Assembly: GCA_963798455.1 (NCBI GenBank)
Contig: CAWCTD010000003.1
Location: 3,038,001-3,102,000, forward strand
DNA from: CAWCTD01 sp963798455
Lineage (GTDB): Bacteria > Acidobacteriota > Terriglobia > Bryobacterales > Bryobacteraceae
DNA: 64,000 bases
Direction of reading: 5' to 3'
The position numbers were made by a program, and so were the translations under genes. The notes below the pieces were generated by a model. That model searched no databases and was not told the origin of the DNA. It saw nothing but the letters and a program-made list of their open reading frames with translations. Shown piece after piece: positions 36,874 through 45,581 of this stretch (position 1 is its first letter; every line of letters begins with the position of its first letter).

Positions 36874-37827
36874 TCAGGCGGATCCGGCTGCCCCGCAGTC
36901 CGATGGGTCGCCGCGCAGTTTGGTCAGACCATGTGGCAGGGCGGGCAGGATGGCTTGGAGGTTCTCGACGGCGGCGCGCTGGGAGCCGGGCAGGCTGATG
37001 ATCAGCGTGCGGTTGCGGATGCCGGAGACCGCGCGGGAAAGCACGGCCATGAGCGTCTTCTCCAGCGAGGCACGGCGCATCGCTTCGTCAAGTCCAGGCG
37101 TGGGACGGTACACGACGCTTGACACGGCTTCCGGTGTGATGTCGCGCGGGGCAAACCCGGTGCCGCCCACGGTCAGGACGAGATCGATCGAATGGCCGTC
37201 GCTATAATGTTTGAGCCGGCCGGCGATCTCGGCCACATCATCGGGGATGATCCGGGTGGTGTAGACGTGTGCGGCCAGGGAACTGGTGAGCAACCGCCCC
37301 ACGGCCGGCCCGGCCGTATCCACCGCCTCGCCGCGGGAGCAGCGATCGCTGATGGTGAGAATCACGGCCTGAAAGTGCGCCCGAGGCACGACCTCCAAAA
37401 TTTCCACCGCATCGCCCGCCGCAACCATTCCGCCGCGAAGCACCCGCGCAAACAGACCGAGCCGGGGCATGATGCAGTCACCGGTCTGCTGGTAGATGGC
37501 ACAACGTTGATGGCACTCCTTGCCCAGTTGGGTGATCCCAAGCTCGACTTCGCTCGCCAGCCGCAGGCGGCTGCCCAGGCCGAGAGCGCCAAGGTCCACG
37601 CCGGATACGACGAGGTTCTCGGCGAAATCGCCGAAGGTCAGATCCGGCAGCCCGCCTTGCCGCATGACCTCGATGTCTTCGGCGGCAAGTATGCTGATCT
37701 GGCGGTGCCACGGTCCCGCGTGCGCGTCTTCCTCGATGCCGTGATCGGCGACGAAGCGCGCGGAAGGGCACACCGACTTCCTTCCGCCCTTTCGGGCGGC
37801 GACGCAAATGGCTTCAACCTTGCTCAT
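36874..37827 (-). CDS. MOSC domain - MogA fusion (molybdenum cofactor)
   Basis: About 317 residues. The first half (to ~150) is a MOSC domain (FVADHGIEEDAHAGPWHRQISIL, DFAENLVVSGVDLGAL), without the usual catalytic Cys context for sulphur transfer that I can confirm. The second half is MogA/MoaB-like: VILTISDRCSRGE, VLTVGGTGFAPRDITPEA (GGTG-PRD motif) and LPGSQRAAVENLQAILPALP. Mog adenylates molybdopterin before Mo insertion by MoeA. ATG 37827 is chosen for the GGAGGGG upstream; it overlaps moaC by 14 bp. It is the last gene of the minus-strand run that carries the molybdoenzyme. Confidence 0.88.
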   Translation of the reverse strand: MSKVEAICVAARKGGRKSVCPSARFVADHGIEEDAHAGPWHRQISILAAEDIEVMRQGGLPDLTFGDFAENLVVSGVDLGALGLGSRLRLASEVELGITQLGKECHQRCAIYQQTGDCIMPRLGLFARVLRGGMVAAGDAVEILEVVPRAHFQAVILTISDRCSRGEAVDTAGPAVGRLLTSSLAAHVYTTRIIPDDVAEIAGRLKHYSDGHSIDLVLTVGGTGFAPRDITPEAVSSVVYRPTPGLDEAMRRASLEKTLMAVLSRAVSGIRNRTLIISLPGSQRAAVENLQAILPALPHGLTKLRGDPSDCGAAGSA

Positions 37828-38305
37828 CCGGCTCGCTTCCCCTCCGCCAATGGCCGGACTTGCCACCTGTCTTTTCCAGCAGCCGCACCGGGCCGATCTC
37901 CACGCCCTTGCCGGCGGACTTGACCATGTCGTAGACCGTGAGCGCCGCCACCGCGGCCGCGGTCAGGGCTTCCATTTCCACGCCGGTCTTGCCCTGGGAG
38001 GCCACGCGCGCTTCCAGCCGGACCTGTTCGCCCTTCAGCTCGGCTTTCATTTCCACGAGGTCGAGCGGCAACGGGTGGCACATCGGAATCAGTTCGCTGG
38101 TGCGCTTGGCGGCCATGATGCCTGCCAGCCGCGCCGTTTCCAGCACGTTGCCCTTGGCCACGCCGCCAGACTGGCGCAGAAGCTTCGCAACGGACCTGCC
38201 GACCTTCACCCAGGCTTCGGCCCGCGCCGTCCGCGCGGTGACGGCCTTGCCCGCCACGCCGACCATGCGCGCCTGACCGCTCGGCGAAAGGTGCCGCAAT
38301 CCCAC
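37814..38305 (-). CDS. moaC: Cyclic pyranopterin monophosphate synthase MoaC
   Basis: A 163-residue protein. AGIMAAKRTSELIPMCHPLPL and TGVEMEALTAAAVAALTVYDMVK are the family signatures with the active-site Lys and His. MoaC converts the product of MoaA to cyclic pyranopterin monophosphate in the cytoplasm. GTG 38305 follows the moaA stop directly, so the pair is coupled. It lies in the order moeA, moaA, moaC, MOSC-mog. Confidence 0.95.
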   Translation of the reverse strand: MGLRHLSPSGQARMVGVAGKAVTARTARAEAWVKVGRSVAKLLRQSGGVAKGNVLETARLAGIMAAKRTSELIPMCHPLPLDLVEMKAELKGEQVRLEARVASQGKTGVEMEALTAAAVAALTVYDMVKSAGKGVEIGPVRLLEKTGGKSGHWRRGSEPDEQG

Positions 38306-39286
38306 TCAGCCTCCGATCCCCACCATGGCGCGTGGCTGGACGAATTCGTTGTCCCGCCGCTTCATGCTGAGGGCTCTGCCGATGGCGCTCTCCAGCGCCT
38401 CGACATCCGGCCCGGAACGACGGCGCAACAGCGGGGCCAGCGGGATTCCCTCGTCGCGCGCAAGACAGCCAATGAGCACGCCCGTCGCTGTCAGCCGCAG
38501 CCGCGGGCACGCGTTGCAGAAAGGTTCGCTCGAAGGCGAGATAAACCCGACGATCGCCCGCCGGCCGCGCTCGTCTTCCACCGCGAAGTTCCGGCTGGTG
38601 TCTTCTGGATCGGCAGGCAGCGCGCTGAACCTGAATTCGCCCAACAGCTTCGAGCGCACCTCGGCGCTCGACACGAAGAGATCCTCGAACCCGCACGCCG
38701 CGACGCCGATAGGCATCAATTCCAGGAAGCGCACCTGGCAGCCTTGCCCCAGGGCGAAGCGGACCAGGGCTGGCGCTTCGTGGTCGTTCAGCCCCCGCAG
38801 CACGACCACGTTGAGCTTGACGGGATCGAGCCCGGCCCGGCGCGCGGCGTCGATTCCGGCGAGCGTCTTCTCCAGCACTCCCCCGCGAGTGATGGCAGCG
38901 AAGGAGCGCGGATCGAGGCTGTCCAGGCTGATGTTCACGCGCCTCAGGCCAGCTTGCCTGAGAGGCTCCGCCAGTTCGGCCAGTCGCTGCCCATTGGTGG
39001 TCAGCGCCAGGTCCGGCGCTCCCGCCGCCGCAAGCATGGCCACCAGCTTCTCGATTTCGGGACGGACCAGCGGCTCGCCCCCCGTGATCCGGACCCCCTT
39101 GAGTCTGTATCGAGTCCGCAGCAGGCCGACGAAACCCGTGATTTCCTCGTACGACAGGACCTCCTCTTCCGCCGTCCTGGGTGTCCTGGTAGCAGGGGCG
39201 CAATACTGACAGCGCAACGAGCAACGGTCCGTTACGGAAACGCGCAACTCGACGGGAGGCCTCAGGGTCACGGCAGCGGTCTCCAC
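38306..39286 (-). CDS. moaA: GTP 3',8-cyclase MoaA
   Basis: A 326-residue radical-SAM enzyme. CSLRCQYC near residue 22 is the CxxxCxxC cluster for SAM; GVRITGGEPLVRPEI follows. The second [4Fe-4S] site is CNACPRLRLTATGVLIGC near residue 270. The C-terminal Gly-Gly is present, as needed for activity. GTG 39286 overlaps the moeA stop by 19 bp. It makes the first intermediate of molybdopterin from GTP. Confidence 0.95.
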   Translation of the reverse strand: METAAVTLRPPVELRVSVTDRCSLRCQYCAPATRTPRTAEEEVLSYEEITGFVGLLRTRYRLKGVRITGGEPLVRPEIEKLVAMLAAAGAPDLALTTNGQRLAELAEPLRQAGLRRVNISLDSLDPRSFAAITRGGVLEKTLAGIDAARRAGLDPVKLNVVVLRGLNDHEAPALVRFALGQGCQVRFLELMPIGVAACGFEDLFVSSAEVRSKLLGEFRFSALPADPEDTSRNFAVEDERGRRAIVGFISPSSEPFCNACPRLRLTATGVLIGCLARDEGIPLAPLLRRRSGPDVEALESAIGRALSMKRRDNEFVQPRAMVGIGG

Positions 39287-40479
39287 GGCCGGAACGCGAC
39301 CACATCACCGGCGGCGAACCGCGTGCGATCGGGCGGCAACAGCACTACTCCGTCGGCGCGGCCTGCCGAGACCAGGTCGGCGCTGCTGGCAAACGGCACT
39401 GGAGCGACGGCCAATCCGTGCGGGCCGGCGATCAACCGCGCCAGCTTACACCACATCCAGCCACCCTCGGACTGGGCGGCCTCCGCCAGCGGCAGCGGCC
39501 ACGCCGTCCGGCACGCTTCGGCCGGACACCCCGCCAGCCGCTGAAGCGCCGGCAGGGCGAACTCATGGAATGAGGTAAACACCGAGAGGGGATTGCCCGG
39601 AAGACCGAAAATGTGCCGGTTGCCTGGAGCAGTCGCATACAACGAGGGCTTGCCCGGCCGCATCCGCAGCTTGTGAAACCGGATGGTCGCACCCGCCGCC
39701 ACGACGGCGTCCGGGACAAAGTCGTAGGCGCCCGCCGACACGCCTCCCGTGAACAGCACGACATCATGGCGCGCCAGCGCGCGGCGCAGGGCGGCGAGCA
39801 GGGCCGCCCGATCGTCCGCCACCACGCGGAACCGCACTCCCGGGAATCCCCATTGCGCTAGCGCCGCACACAAGGCCGGACCGTTGGAGTTCCTGATCTC
39901 GTGCGGGCGGACGTGATCGTCGACACCCCGCAATTCCGAGCCGGTGCATAGGACCGTGATGCGCGGCGGGCGGTGCACCTTCACCTCGGCCTTCCCGACG
40001 GCGGCGCAGACACCGATTTGCGCCGCGCCAATTCGTGTACCGCGCGACAATAGCGTGGTTCCCTTGCGCGCATCCTCGCCCCGGTGCAGGACGTGCGCGC
40101 CGCTCGCCTCGGGGGCCTTGATAATGACCATGCCGTCGTGCTCTTCGGTCTGCTCGACCATGATCACGGTGTCGGCGCCGGGCGGGAGGTTCGCTCCCGT
40201 GAGGATGCGCGCGCAGACGCCAGGGCCGACTCGCGGGCGGCGTGGGCTGCCGGCCGCCACCTCGCCGACGACCCGCAGGGCGCACGGAAGCCGGCTCAGG
40301 TCGTCATGGCGCACGGCGTAGCCATCCCTTGCGGAACGGTCGGCCGGCGGCAGATCACGGTCAGCGCGGACCTCTTCAGCAAGGCAGAAGCCCAGAGCGT
40401 CGGCTAGAGGAACTGCCGCCGTTTCCAGCGGGCGCGCGTGTTCGAGGACAAGGGCCCAGGCTTCCTCGGGTGTGATCAA
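39268..40479 (-). CDS. moeA: Molybdopterin molybdenumtransferase MoeA
   Basis: A 403-residue protein. DRSARDGYAVRHDD near residue 48, VLFTGGVSAGAYDFVPD near residue 240 and FGLPGNPLSVF near residue 290 are the MoeA signatures. It inserts molybdate into adenylated molybdopterin. A TTG start at 40479 is supported by AGGAGGG spaced a few bases upstream. It lies 38 bp after the FAD subunit of the aldehyde oxidoreductase, so cofactor synthesis is co-transcribed with the enzyme that needs it. Confidence 0.93.
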   Translation of the reverse strand: MITPEEAWALVLEHARPLETAAVPLADALGFCLAEEVRADRDLPPADRSARDGYAVRHDDLSRLPCALRVVGEVAAGSPRRPRVGPGVCARILTGANLPPGADTVIMVEQTEEHDGMVIIKAPEASGAHVLHRGEDARKGTTLLSRGTRIGAAQIGVCAAVGKAEVKVHRPPRITVLCTGSELRGVDDHVRPHEIRNSNGPALCAALAQWGFPGVRFRVVADDRAALLAALRRALARHDVVLFTGGVSAGAYDFVPDAVVAAGATIRFHKLRMRPGKPSLYATAPGNRHIFGLPGNPLSVFTSFHEFALPALQRLAGCPAEACRTAWPLPLAEAAQSEGGWMWCKLARLIAGPHGLAVAPVPFASSADLVSAGRADGVVLLPPDRTRFAAGDVVAFRPWRPLP

Positions 40480-40517
40480 TCCACTCCCTCCTAAAAGAAC
40501 GGGAGGTCACGGCCACG

Positions 40518-41489
40518 TCAGGCCAATGATGTCAGCGTCTCTTCCAGTATGCCTCGAACGAGCAGTACCTTGTATCCGTTCTGAGGGAGGGGTGTAGCGT
40601 CCTTCACCGCGGCCGCGGCAGCTTGGGCCACGGTGCCGGCGTCGAGAGATTTTCCCACCAGTACATTCTCCGCCTCCGCGGACCTCCACGGCTTAGGCGC
40701 CACGCCGCTGAGCACCACGCGAGCCGTCCCCACCTTGCCGCCGGCGAGTGTGAGCACGATGGCCGCTCCCGCCAACGCGAAGTCAAACGCGCCGCGCTCG
40801 CGCACCTTCCGGTACACGCTGCGCGCGCCGGCCACAGGCGGGTCAAGCAGAATCTCGGTGACCACTTCGCCGGGAACGAGTACGTTCTCCTGATGCACAT
40901 TGTCTGCCGGCAACACGAAGAACGAGGCCAGGGGAATGGTTCGCGCACCTTTAGGCCCCGTGATGCTCACCTTGGCATCCAGCGCCACCAGCGCTGACGC
41001 CGCGTCTGACGGGTGAACGATGAAACAGGGCGCCCCACCGAAGATGCAATGGAACTGGTTCTCGCCCGACGCCGCAAAACAGGTGTCGCCGCCTTTGCGC
41101 AGGCAATGGAAATCCCCGCGGTAGTACCAGCAGCGAGGACGCTGGCAGAGATTACCGCCAATGGAGCCCTGGTTGCGGAGTTGGGGGCTCGCCGCCGCGG
41201 CCGCCGCCTGCGCCAGCACCGGATAACCATCCAACACCGGCTTACTTTCCGAGACCTCCGTGAGGGTGGTCAGCGCGCCGATGCGCAGCCCGCCGCCGGG
41301 CCTGGAAGTGATCCCCTTGAGTCCCTTGATGCCGCCGATGCTCACCACCGTGCTTGCGGTGAACACCTCATCCCGAAGACATCCCAGCAGGTCAGTGCCG
41401 CCCGCGAGGATGTGGGCGCCAGGGCGGCCCGCCGCGGTCACCGCGGATGGAACCGAAGTCGCTCGCACATAAGAAAATTTGCCCAGCAT
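40518..41489 (-). CDS. Molybdenum aldehyde oxidoreductase, FAD/4Fe-4S (PaoB-like) subunit
   Basis: A 323-residue protein of the CoxM/FAD_binding_5 family. HILAGGTDLLGCLRDE is the FAD-binding stretch. Residues ~115-165 hold a cysteine-rich insert (IGGNLCQRPRCWYYRGDFHC, then DTCFAASGENQFHC and APCF) like that of PaoB, which carries an additional [4Fe-4S] cluster. FAD accepts electrons from the 2Fe-2S subunit. No signal peptide is seen; it would be co-exported with the Tat-signal-bearing small subunit. It starts 3 bp after the large-subunit stop. Confidence 0.9.
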   Translation of the reverse strand: MLGKFSYVRATSVPSAVTAAGRPGAHILAGGTDLLGCLRDEVFTASTVVSIGGIKGLKGITSRPGGGLRIGALTTLTEVSESKPVLDGYPVLAQAAAAAASPQLRNQGSIGGNLCQRPRCWYYRGDFHCLRKGGDTCFAASGENQFHCIFGGAPCFIVHPSDAASALVALDAKVSITGPKGARTIPLASFFVLPADNVHQENVLVPGEVVTEILLDPPVAGARSVYRKVRERGAFDFALAGAAIVLTLAGGKVGTARVVLSGVAPKPWRSAEAENVLVGKSLDAGTVAQAAAAAVKDATPLPQNGYKVLLVRGILEETLTSLA

Positions 41490-41492
41490 GGC

Positions 41493-43748
41493 TCACCCCC
41501 GTTTCTTTCTTTCCTCGAGGAGACTGATCACACTCGCCGGCGTGATGGGCGCCGACGTAATGCGCACTCCCGTCGCGTTGTAGAAGGCGTTCGCGATGGC
41601 CGCCGCGGCCGGAATCGTGGCCGGCTCGCCCAATCCCTTGGTGCTCGTTGTACACGCCTCGTGATCGTGCAGGTCGATGGGGAGACAGGTCAGGTCCGCC
41701 GGCACGTCTTTGGCGGTGGCGATTTTGTAGTCGTGCCAGTTGTCGTTCACCATCTTCCCGGTCTGCGAGTCCAGGACGCGGTGCTCGGTCATGGCGAAGC
41801 CGATCCCCATCGTCAGGCCCCCGAAAACCTGGTTGCGGAACGTCAACAGGTTCATGACGCGGCCGCTGTCCTGTGCCGCGAGCATGCGCACTACCCGCAC
41901 CTCGCCGGTGCGGGTGTTCACCTCCACTTCGGCGAAATGCGTGACGAAGGGCCGGATGGACTTATTGGCGATGTTCGGGCCGCGCGTGCCCACCCCCACG
42001 ACCACCCGCTGGGATCGCAGCGCTGCCAGATCGCCGACCGCCACCCGGGGCGAGCCTCCCGGACCGGTAATCTCGCCGTTCTTGAGGATCAGCCCTGCCG
42101 CTGGAACCTTCAACTGCTCAGCCGCCATGTCCAGCAGCTTGGATTTCACTTCGAGTGCTGCCGCCCGGACAGCAGGAGAGTCCGCCATGACGGTCTTGCT
42201 GCCACCGCTGGGTCCGGTGAATTGAGTCGTGCCCGTGTCCGCGTTGACCACCTCAATCCGCTCGATCGGCACGCCCAACTCCTCGACCACCACCATGGCC
42301 ATTACCGTCTTGGTCCCCGTGCCGAGATCCGCCGCGCCCATGTTGAGGTTCGCGCTGCCGTCAGGGAAGTACTTCACGATGGCCGTCGATGGCGGCCTGC
42401 CCGGAGAACCCCACATGCCGCTGGCCACGCCCACGCCCCGGACCCAGGAGCCGTTCCCCTTAGCTCGCGCGCGGGCCTGGGTCCACCCGAAAGCCTTGGC
42501 CCCTTCCGTTAGGCATTGCGGCAGACCGTTAGATGTGTACGGCCTGTTTTGCTCCACCTGGCAGAGCATCGACACGTTCTTCAGGCGCAGTTCCACCGGG
42601 TCCATGCCGATCTTCTCCGCCAGCGCGTCCATCATTTGCTCCAGTGCCCAGGAGCACTGTGGGAAGCCCGGCGCCCGGAACGCCCGGTTTTGGCCGGCGT
42701 TAATAAACGCCTGCGACTCCTCGACCCGCACGTTCGGGCACTTGTAGAGATCCTGGATCTGATAACCAACTGAAGTGCCGGCTGGATAGGCACCGACTTC
42801 GCCGATTCCCGTCAACTGCAGCGCCGTGAGAGTGCCGTCTTTCTTGACGCCGGCCTTCAGCTTCATGACGTGGGCAGGCCGGTTGCCAACACACAGGAAG
42901 GTCTCTTCCCGGGTCAGGAACAGCTTCACCGGCCTGGCGGTCTTCTTGGCCAGAATCGCGGCAATCACAGTGTACTTGCCCAAATCCAGCTTGCTGCCGA
43001 AACCGCCACCCATGTAGTGCGAGATGACCCGCACGTTGCTGAGGGGCATTTTGAGAGTATTCGCGAGCGCGCCCTGGATTCCAAACGGGCCCTGATTTGT
43101 ATCCCACAGCGTCAGGCGATCCCCCTCCCAGTGGGCCAGCGAGCCATGCACCTCCATGGGCGTGTGGATCTCGCAGGAGGTCCGGTAGGTCTCCTCCAGG
43201 ACGACGTCGGCCTCGGCAAAGCCCTTGTCCACGTCACCGCGGTTGACTTGGCTGGGCTTGGTCACGAGATTGCCGCCCTCATGGACCGCCGGCGCGCCCG
43301 GCTTCAGGGCGTCTTCCATGTTGGTGACGAAGGGAAGCTTTTCGTATTCCACCTGGATCGCCTTGACGGCGTCCCAGGCCTGCTGCGGGTTCTCGGCCGC
43401 CACAGCGGCCACTTCCTCGCCTTCGTGCCGGCAATGCGTGTCGAACAGCCGGCTCACCATCTTGGTCCTATCAGTAGCACTGGTAAACCATGGCACCTGC
43501 GCTTCAGGGTCCGCGTCGGAGAGCACGGCACGCACGCCGGGCATCCTGCGGGCCTTAGATGCATCGACCTTCTTGACCAGCGCGTTGGCATGCGGGCAGC
43601 GCAGAATCGCTCCATACAGCATGTCCGGCAGGATGACATCCAGCGGATAGATCGCCGACCCGCTCAACCGTTCGTAGGCGTCGATCCGCGGGATGGGCTT
43701 GCCGACGACTGTGGTCTCGCCCCAGGGTTTCGGGTTCGTGTCCGCCAT
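41493..43748 (-). CDS. Molybdenum aldehyde oxidoreductase, molybdopterin (large) subunit
   Basis: A 751-residue xanthine-dehydrogenase-family large subunit. HYMGGGFGSKLDLGK near residue 248, AFRAPGFPQCSWALEQMMDAL near residue 360 and AADLGTGTKTVMAM are cofactor contacts; KGLGEPATIPAAAAIANA near the C-terminus carries the catalytic Glu. The substrate is an aldehyde or N-heterocycle; operon layout and the 4Fe-4S FAD subunit favour a PaoABC-type aldehyde oxidoreductase. It lacks its own signal. It starts 3 bp after the small-subunit stop. Confidence 0.92.
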   Translation of the reverse strand: MADTNPKPWGETTVVGKPIPRIDAYERLSGSAIYPLDVILPDMLYGAILRCPHANALVKKVDASKARRMPGVRAVLSDADPEAQVPWFTSATDRTKMVSRLFDTHCRHEGEEVAAVAAENPQQAWDAVKAIQVEYEKLPFVTNMEDALKPGAPAVHEGGNLVTKPSQVNRGDVDKGFAEADVVLEETYRTSCEIHTPMEVHGSLAHWEGDRLTLWDTNQGPFGIQGALANTLKMPLSNVRVISHYMGGGFGSKLDLGKYTVIAAILAKKTARPVKLFLTREETFLCVGNRPAHVMKLKAGVKKDGTLTALQLTGIGEVGAYPAGTSVGYQIQDLYKCPNVRVEESQAFINAGQNRAFRAPGFPQCSWALEQMMDALAEKIGMDPVELRLKNVSMLCQVEQNRPYTSNGLPQCLTEGAKAFGWTQARARAKGNGSWVRGVGVASGMWGSPGRPPSTAIVKYFPDGSANLNMGAADLGTGTKTVMAMVVVEELGVPIERIEVVNADTGTTQFTGPSGGSKTVMADSPAVRAAALEVKSKLLDMAAEQLKVPAAGLILKNGEITGPGGSPRVAVGDLAALRSQRVVVGVGTRGPNIANKSIRPFVTHFAEVEVNTRTGEVRVVRMLAAQDSGRVMNLLTFRNQVFGGLTMGIGFAMTEHRVLDSQTGKMVNDNWHDYKIATAKDVPADLTCLPIDLHDHEACTTSTKGLGEPATIPAAAAIANAFYNATGVRITSAPITPASVISLLEERKKRG

Positions 43749-43751
43749 GGC

Positions 43752-44369
43752 TCACCTCCCCGCCTTCTTGAGTTCCGCGGCGCGCTCGACCGCCCGGAAA
43801 ATATGGGCGTAGGCGCCGCAACGGCACAGGTTTCCGCTCACGCCCTCACGGATCTGCTCGATGGTCGGATTGGGCGCCTTCCGCAAGAGGCCTTCCACGT
43901 TCATCATCTGTCCAGGCGTGCAATACCCACACTGGAACGCATCCTCTTCTCGAAAAGCCTGCTGCACGGGTCCAAGTTCTTCCCCGCGCATCAGGCCCTC
44001 CAACGTAGTGATTTGCGACCCGGCCGCTTCCAGCGCCAGCGTCAGGCACGAATAGCGCGCCACGCCGTCGATCAGGACGGTGCAAGCTCCGCACTCGCCG
44101 CGCTCGCAGCCTGGCTTCGTTCCGGTGAGGCCAAGCCTGTCATGCAACACGTGGAGCAGGGTCCACCTCGGCTCGACCATCAGAGTATGCGTCTCGCCGT
44201 TGACATTCAGGACCACCTTGACTAGTTCGCCGTCCACTATCTCCTGGGCCCCGGCCGTCCCAGGAATAGTCAGGATCGCCGCTTCCGTAGCCCCCACGGC
44301 CACGGAGTTGAAGAAACGCCTGCGACTGAGCGTACTGCTCCCTTTGTCTTCTGCCGTTAGATCGCTCAT
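43752..44369 (-). CDS. Molybdenum aldehyde oxidoreductase, 2Fe-2S small subunit with Tat signal
   Basis: About 205 residues. SRRRFFNSVAVGATEAAIL is a twin-arginine signal, as in PaoA, whose signal exports the whole complex. GCERGECGACTVLIDG is the plant-type 2Fe-2S site, and CGYCTPGQMM with LCRCGAY is the second. ATG 44369 is chosen for the GGAGAGG upstream and because it places the Tat motif near the start. First gene of the S-L-M set, then moeA, moaA, moaC and MOSC-mog. Confidence 0.92.
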   Translation of the reverse strand: MSDLTAEDKGSSTLSRRRFFNSVAVGATEAAILTIPGTAGAQEIVDGELVKVVLNVNGETHTLMVEPRWTLLHVLHDRLGLTGTKPGCERGECGACTVLIDGVARYSCLTLALEAAGSQITTLEGLMRGEELGPVQQAFREEDAFQCGYCTPGQMMNVEGLLRKAPNPTIEQIREGVSGNLCRCGAYAHIFRAVERAAELKKAGR

Positions 44370-44523
44370 GGCATCCTCTCCCAGAGGAGTCAAGAATAGT
44401 CTACTCCCACAATTGTCCAAAGAGAAGCGAAAACTTCTCAATGGAACCACAGGCCAGCGGAGCACACCCCCACCTCTTGGCGCCGCGTGCGCATAGAATG
44501 CAGCAGGATTTCCAGCCAGACTT

Positions 44524-45534
44524 TCAGCTAACCCGCAAGTACGGCCTCATCGCTTCGAAATTCCAGTCGAGCTCGGCGATCTGGTCCGGCTGGAGCTGGA
44601 TATCCGCCGCTTGGCCGCTGCGGCCCCGGCGTATCGAGGTCTTGAACACGCCGCGTTTCTTCATCGTGTACTGGGGCACGCCGCCGGGGAACTGGCGCAT
44701 CACGTTGAGTATCAACAGCAGGCTGGCGAAGGCCGCCCGCGCCTTTTCCTTTTGTCCGGACTGGTACAGATCCCAGACGGTGACGTACGCATCGGTCCAC
44801 TGCGCCTCCGGCATATCTCCGTCTCCCCCAAAACGCATCTCGTAGGTGAGACCGTAGCCGTTGGCGCCGCTGAACACCCCCTTGATTACTGGCTTGGCCT
44901 TGATCAGCTCCTTCATCCGGTCGTTGACCGGAGCGACTTCCTCTTTGATGTAGCTGACGTTGGGATACTCCTTGGCCAGATCGATCAGGAACTGGACCGA
45001 CGGGTCGATGCCCTTCATCCCGCCCGAGGTCTGAATAAACACGGGCCGCTTGGTCAACTTCCCCAGCGCTCGGTAGTAGGTACTGTAATCCTCAATGGAC
45101 TTCGCCTCCAGCGGCGGCATGGCGATCAGACCGTCCGGCGCCAGGTCTTCGGCCTTACGGGCGAACTCGAGCATCTGCTCGGTATTCGTGGATTGAACGC
45201 CGAGAAGCAGAGCGGGCTTGCGCCCCTTGGCTGCCTTGGCGACCACCTCCATGCCGCGCATTCGCTCTTCCTTGTTGAGACCATAGGGGTAACCGCTGGC
45301 ATGCTGCGGCCACGCGTAGCCGTGGGAGCCGCACTTCTCCAGCCACTCCACCTCATGGGCCAGGTCCTCGTAATCCACTCCGCCGGAGGCGGTGTAAGGG
45401 GTCGCTATGATCGGAAAGATCCCGCGCATGGGCTTCCCGGTTGCGGCGGCGAGCGGCGTCCTGAAAGCGATCGCCGCTCCCGTCACCGCGCCAACTCCTG
45501 CCAGTACTTGTCGCCTGCTGATCAAGCTTGTCAT
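44524..45534 (-). CDS. Tat-exported DapA-superfamily aldolase (KDG-aldolase-like), copy 1
   Basis: A 336-residue protein. MTSLISRRQVLAGVGAVTG is a twin-arginine signal. The class I aldolase barrel follows: GIFPIIATPYTASGGVDYE, KGRKPALLLGVQS and PNVSYIKEE, whose Lys is the Schiff-base residue. The superfamily includes dihydrodipicolinate synthase and 2-keto-3-deoxy-gluconate aldolase; export makes a lysine-biosynthesis role very unlikely. A near-identical paralogue is at 62738. It lies 47 bp after the last dehydratase gene of the tandem array, which would make its substrate. Confidence 0.88.
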   Translation of the reverse strand: MTSLISRRQVLAGVGAVTGAAIAFRTPLAAATGKPMRGIFPIIATPYTASGGVDYEDLAHEVEWLEKCGSHGYAWPQHASGYPYGLNKEERMRGMEVVAKAAKGRKPALLLGVQSTNTEQMLEFARKAEDLAPDGLIAMPPLEAKSIEDYSTYYRALGKLTKRPVFIQTSGGMKGIDPSVQFLIDLAKEYPNVSYIKEEVAPVNDRMKELIKAKPVIKGVFSGANGYGLTYEMRFGGDGDMPEAQWTDAYVTVWDLYQSGQKEKARAAFASLLLILNVMRQFPGGVPQYTMKKRGVFKTSIRRGRSGQAADIQLQPDQIAELDWNFEAMRPYLRVS

Positions 45535-45581
45535 TCTAAATTCTCCTTCGAGATTAGTCGTAAGTTGTTGACCCTTGCCTC

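Noticed and set aside
37808..39544. Long plus-strand open frame (578 codons) opposite moaC and moaA
   Set aside because: It is antisense to well-recognised genes, rich in Arg/His/Gln, and matches no family; high G+C makes such shadows common.
41013..44225. Two long plus-strand frames (499 and 451 codons) opposite the aldehyde oxidoreductase genes
   Set aside because: Composition is typical of antisense frames and all family motifs are on the minus strand.
44524..45534. Dihydrodipicolinate synthase for lysine synthesis
   Set aside because: The Tat signal and the catabolic neighbourhood fit an exported keto-deoxy-acid aldolase better.
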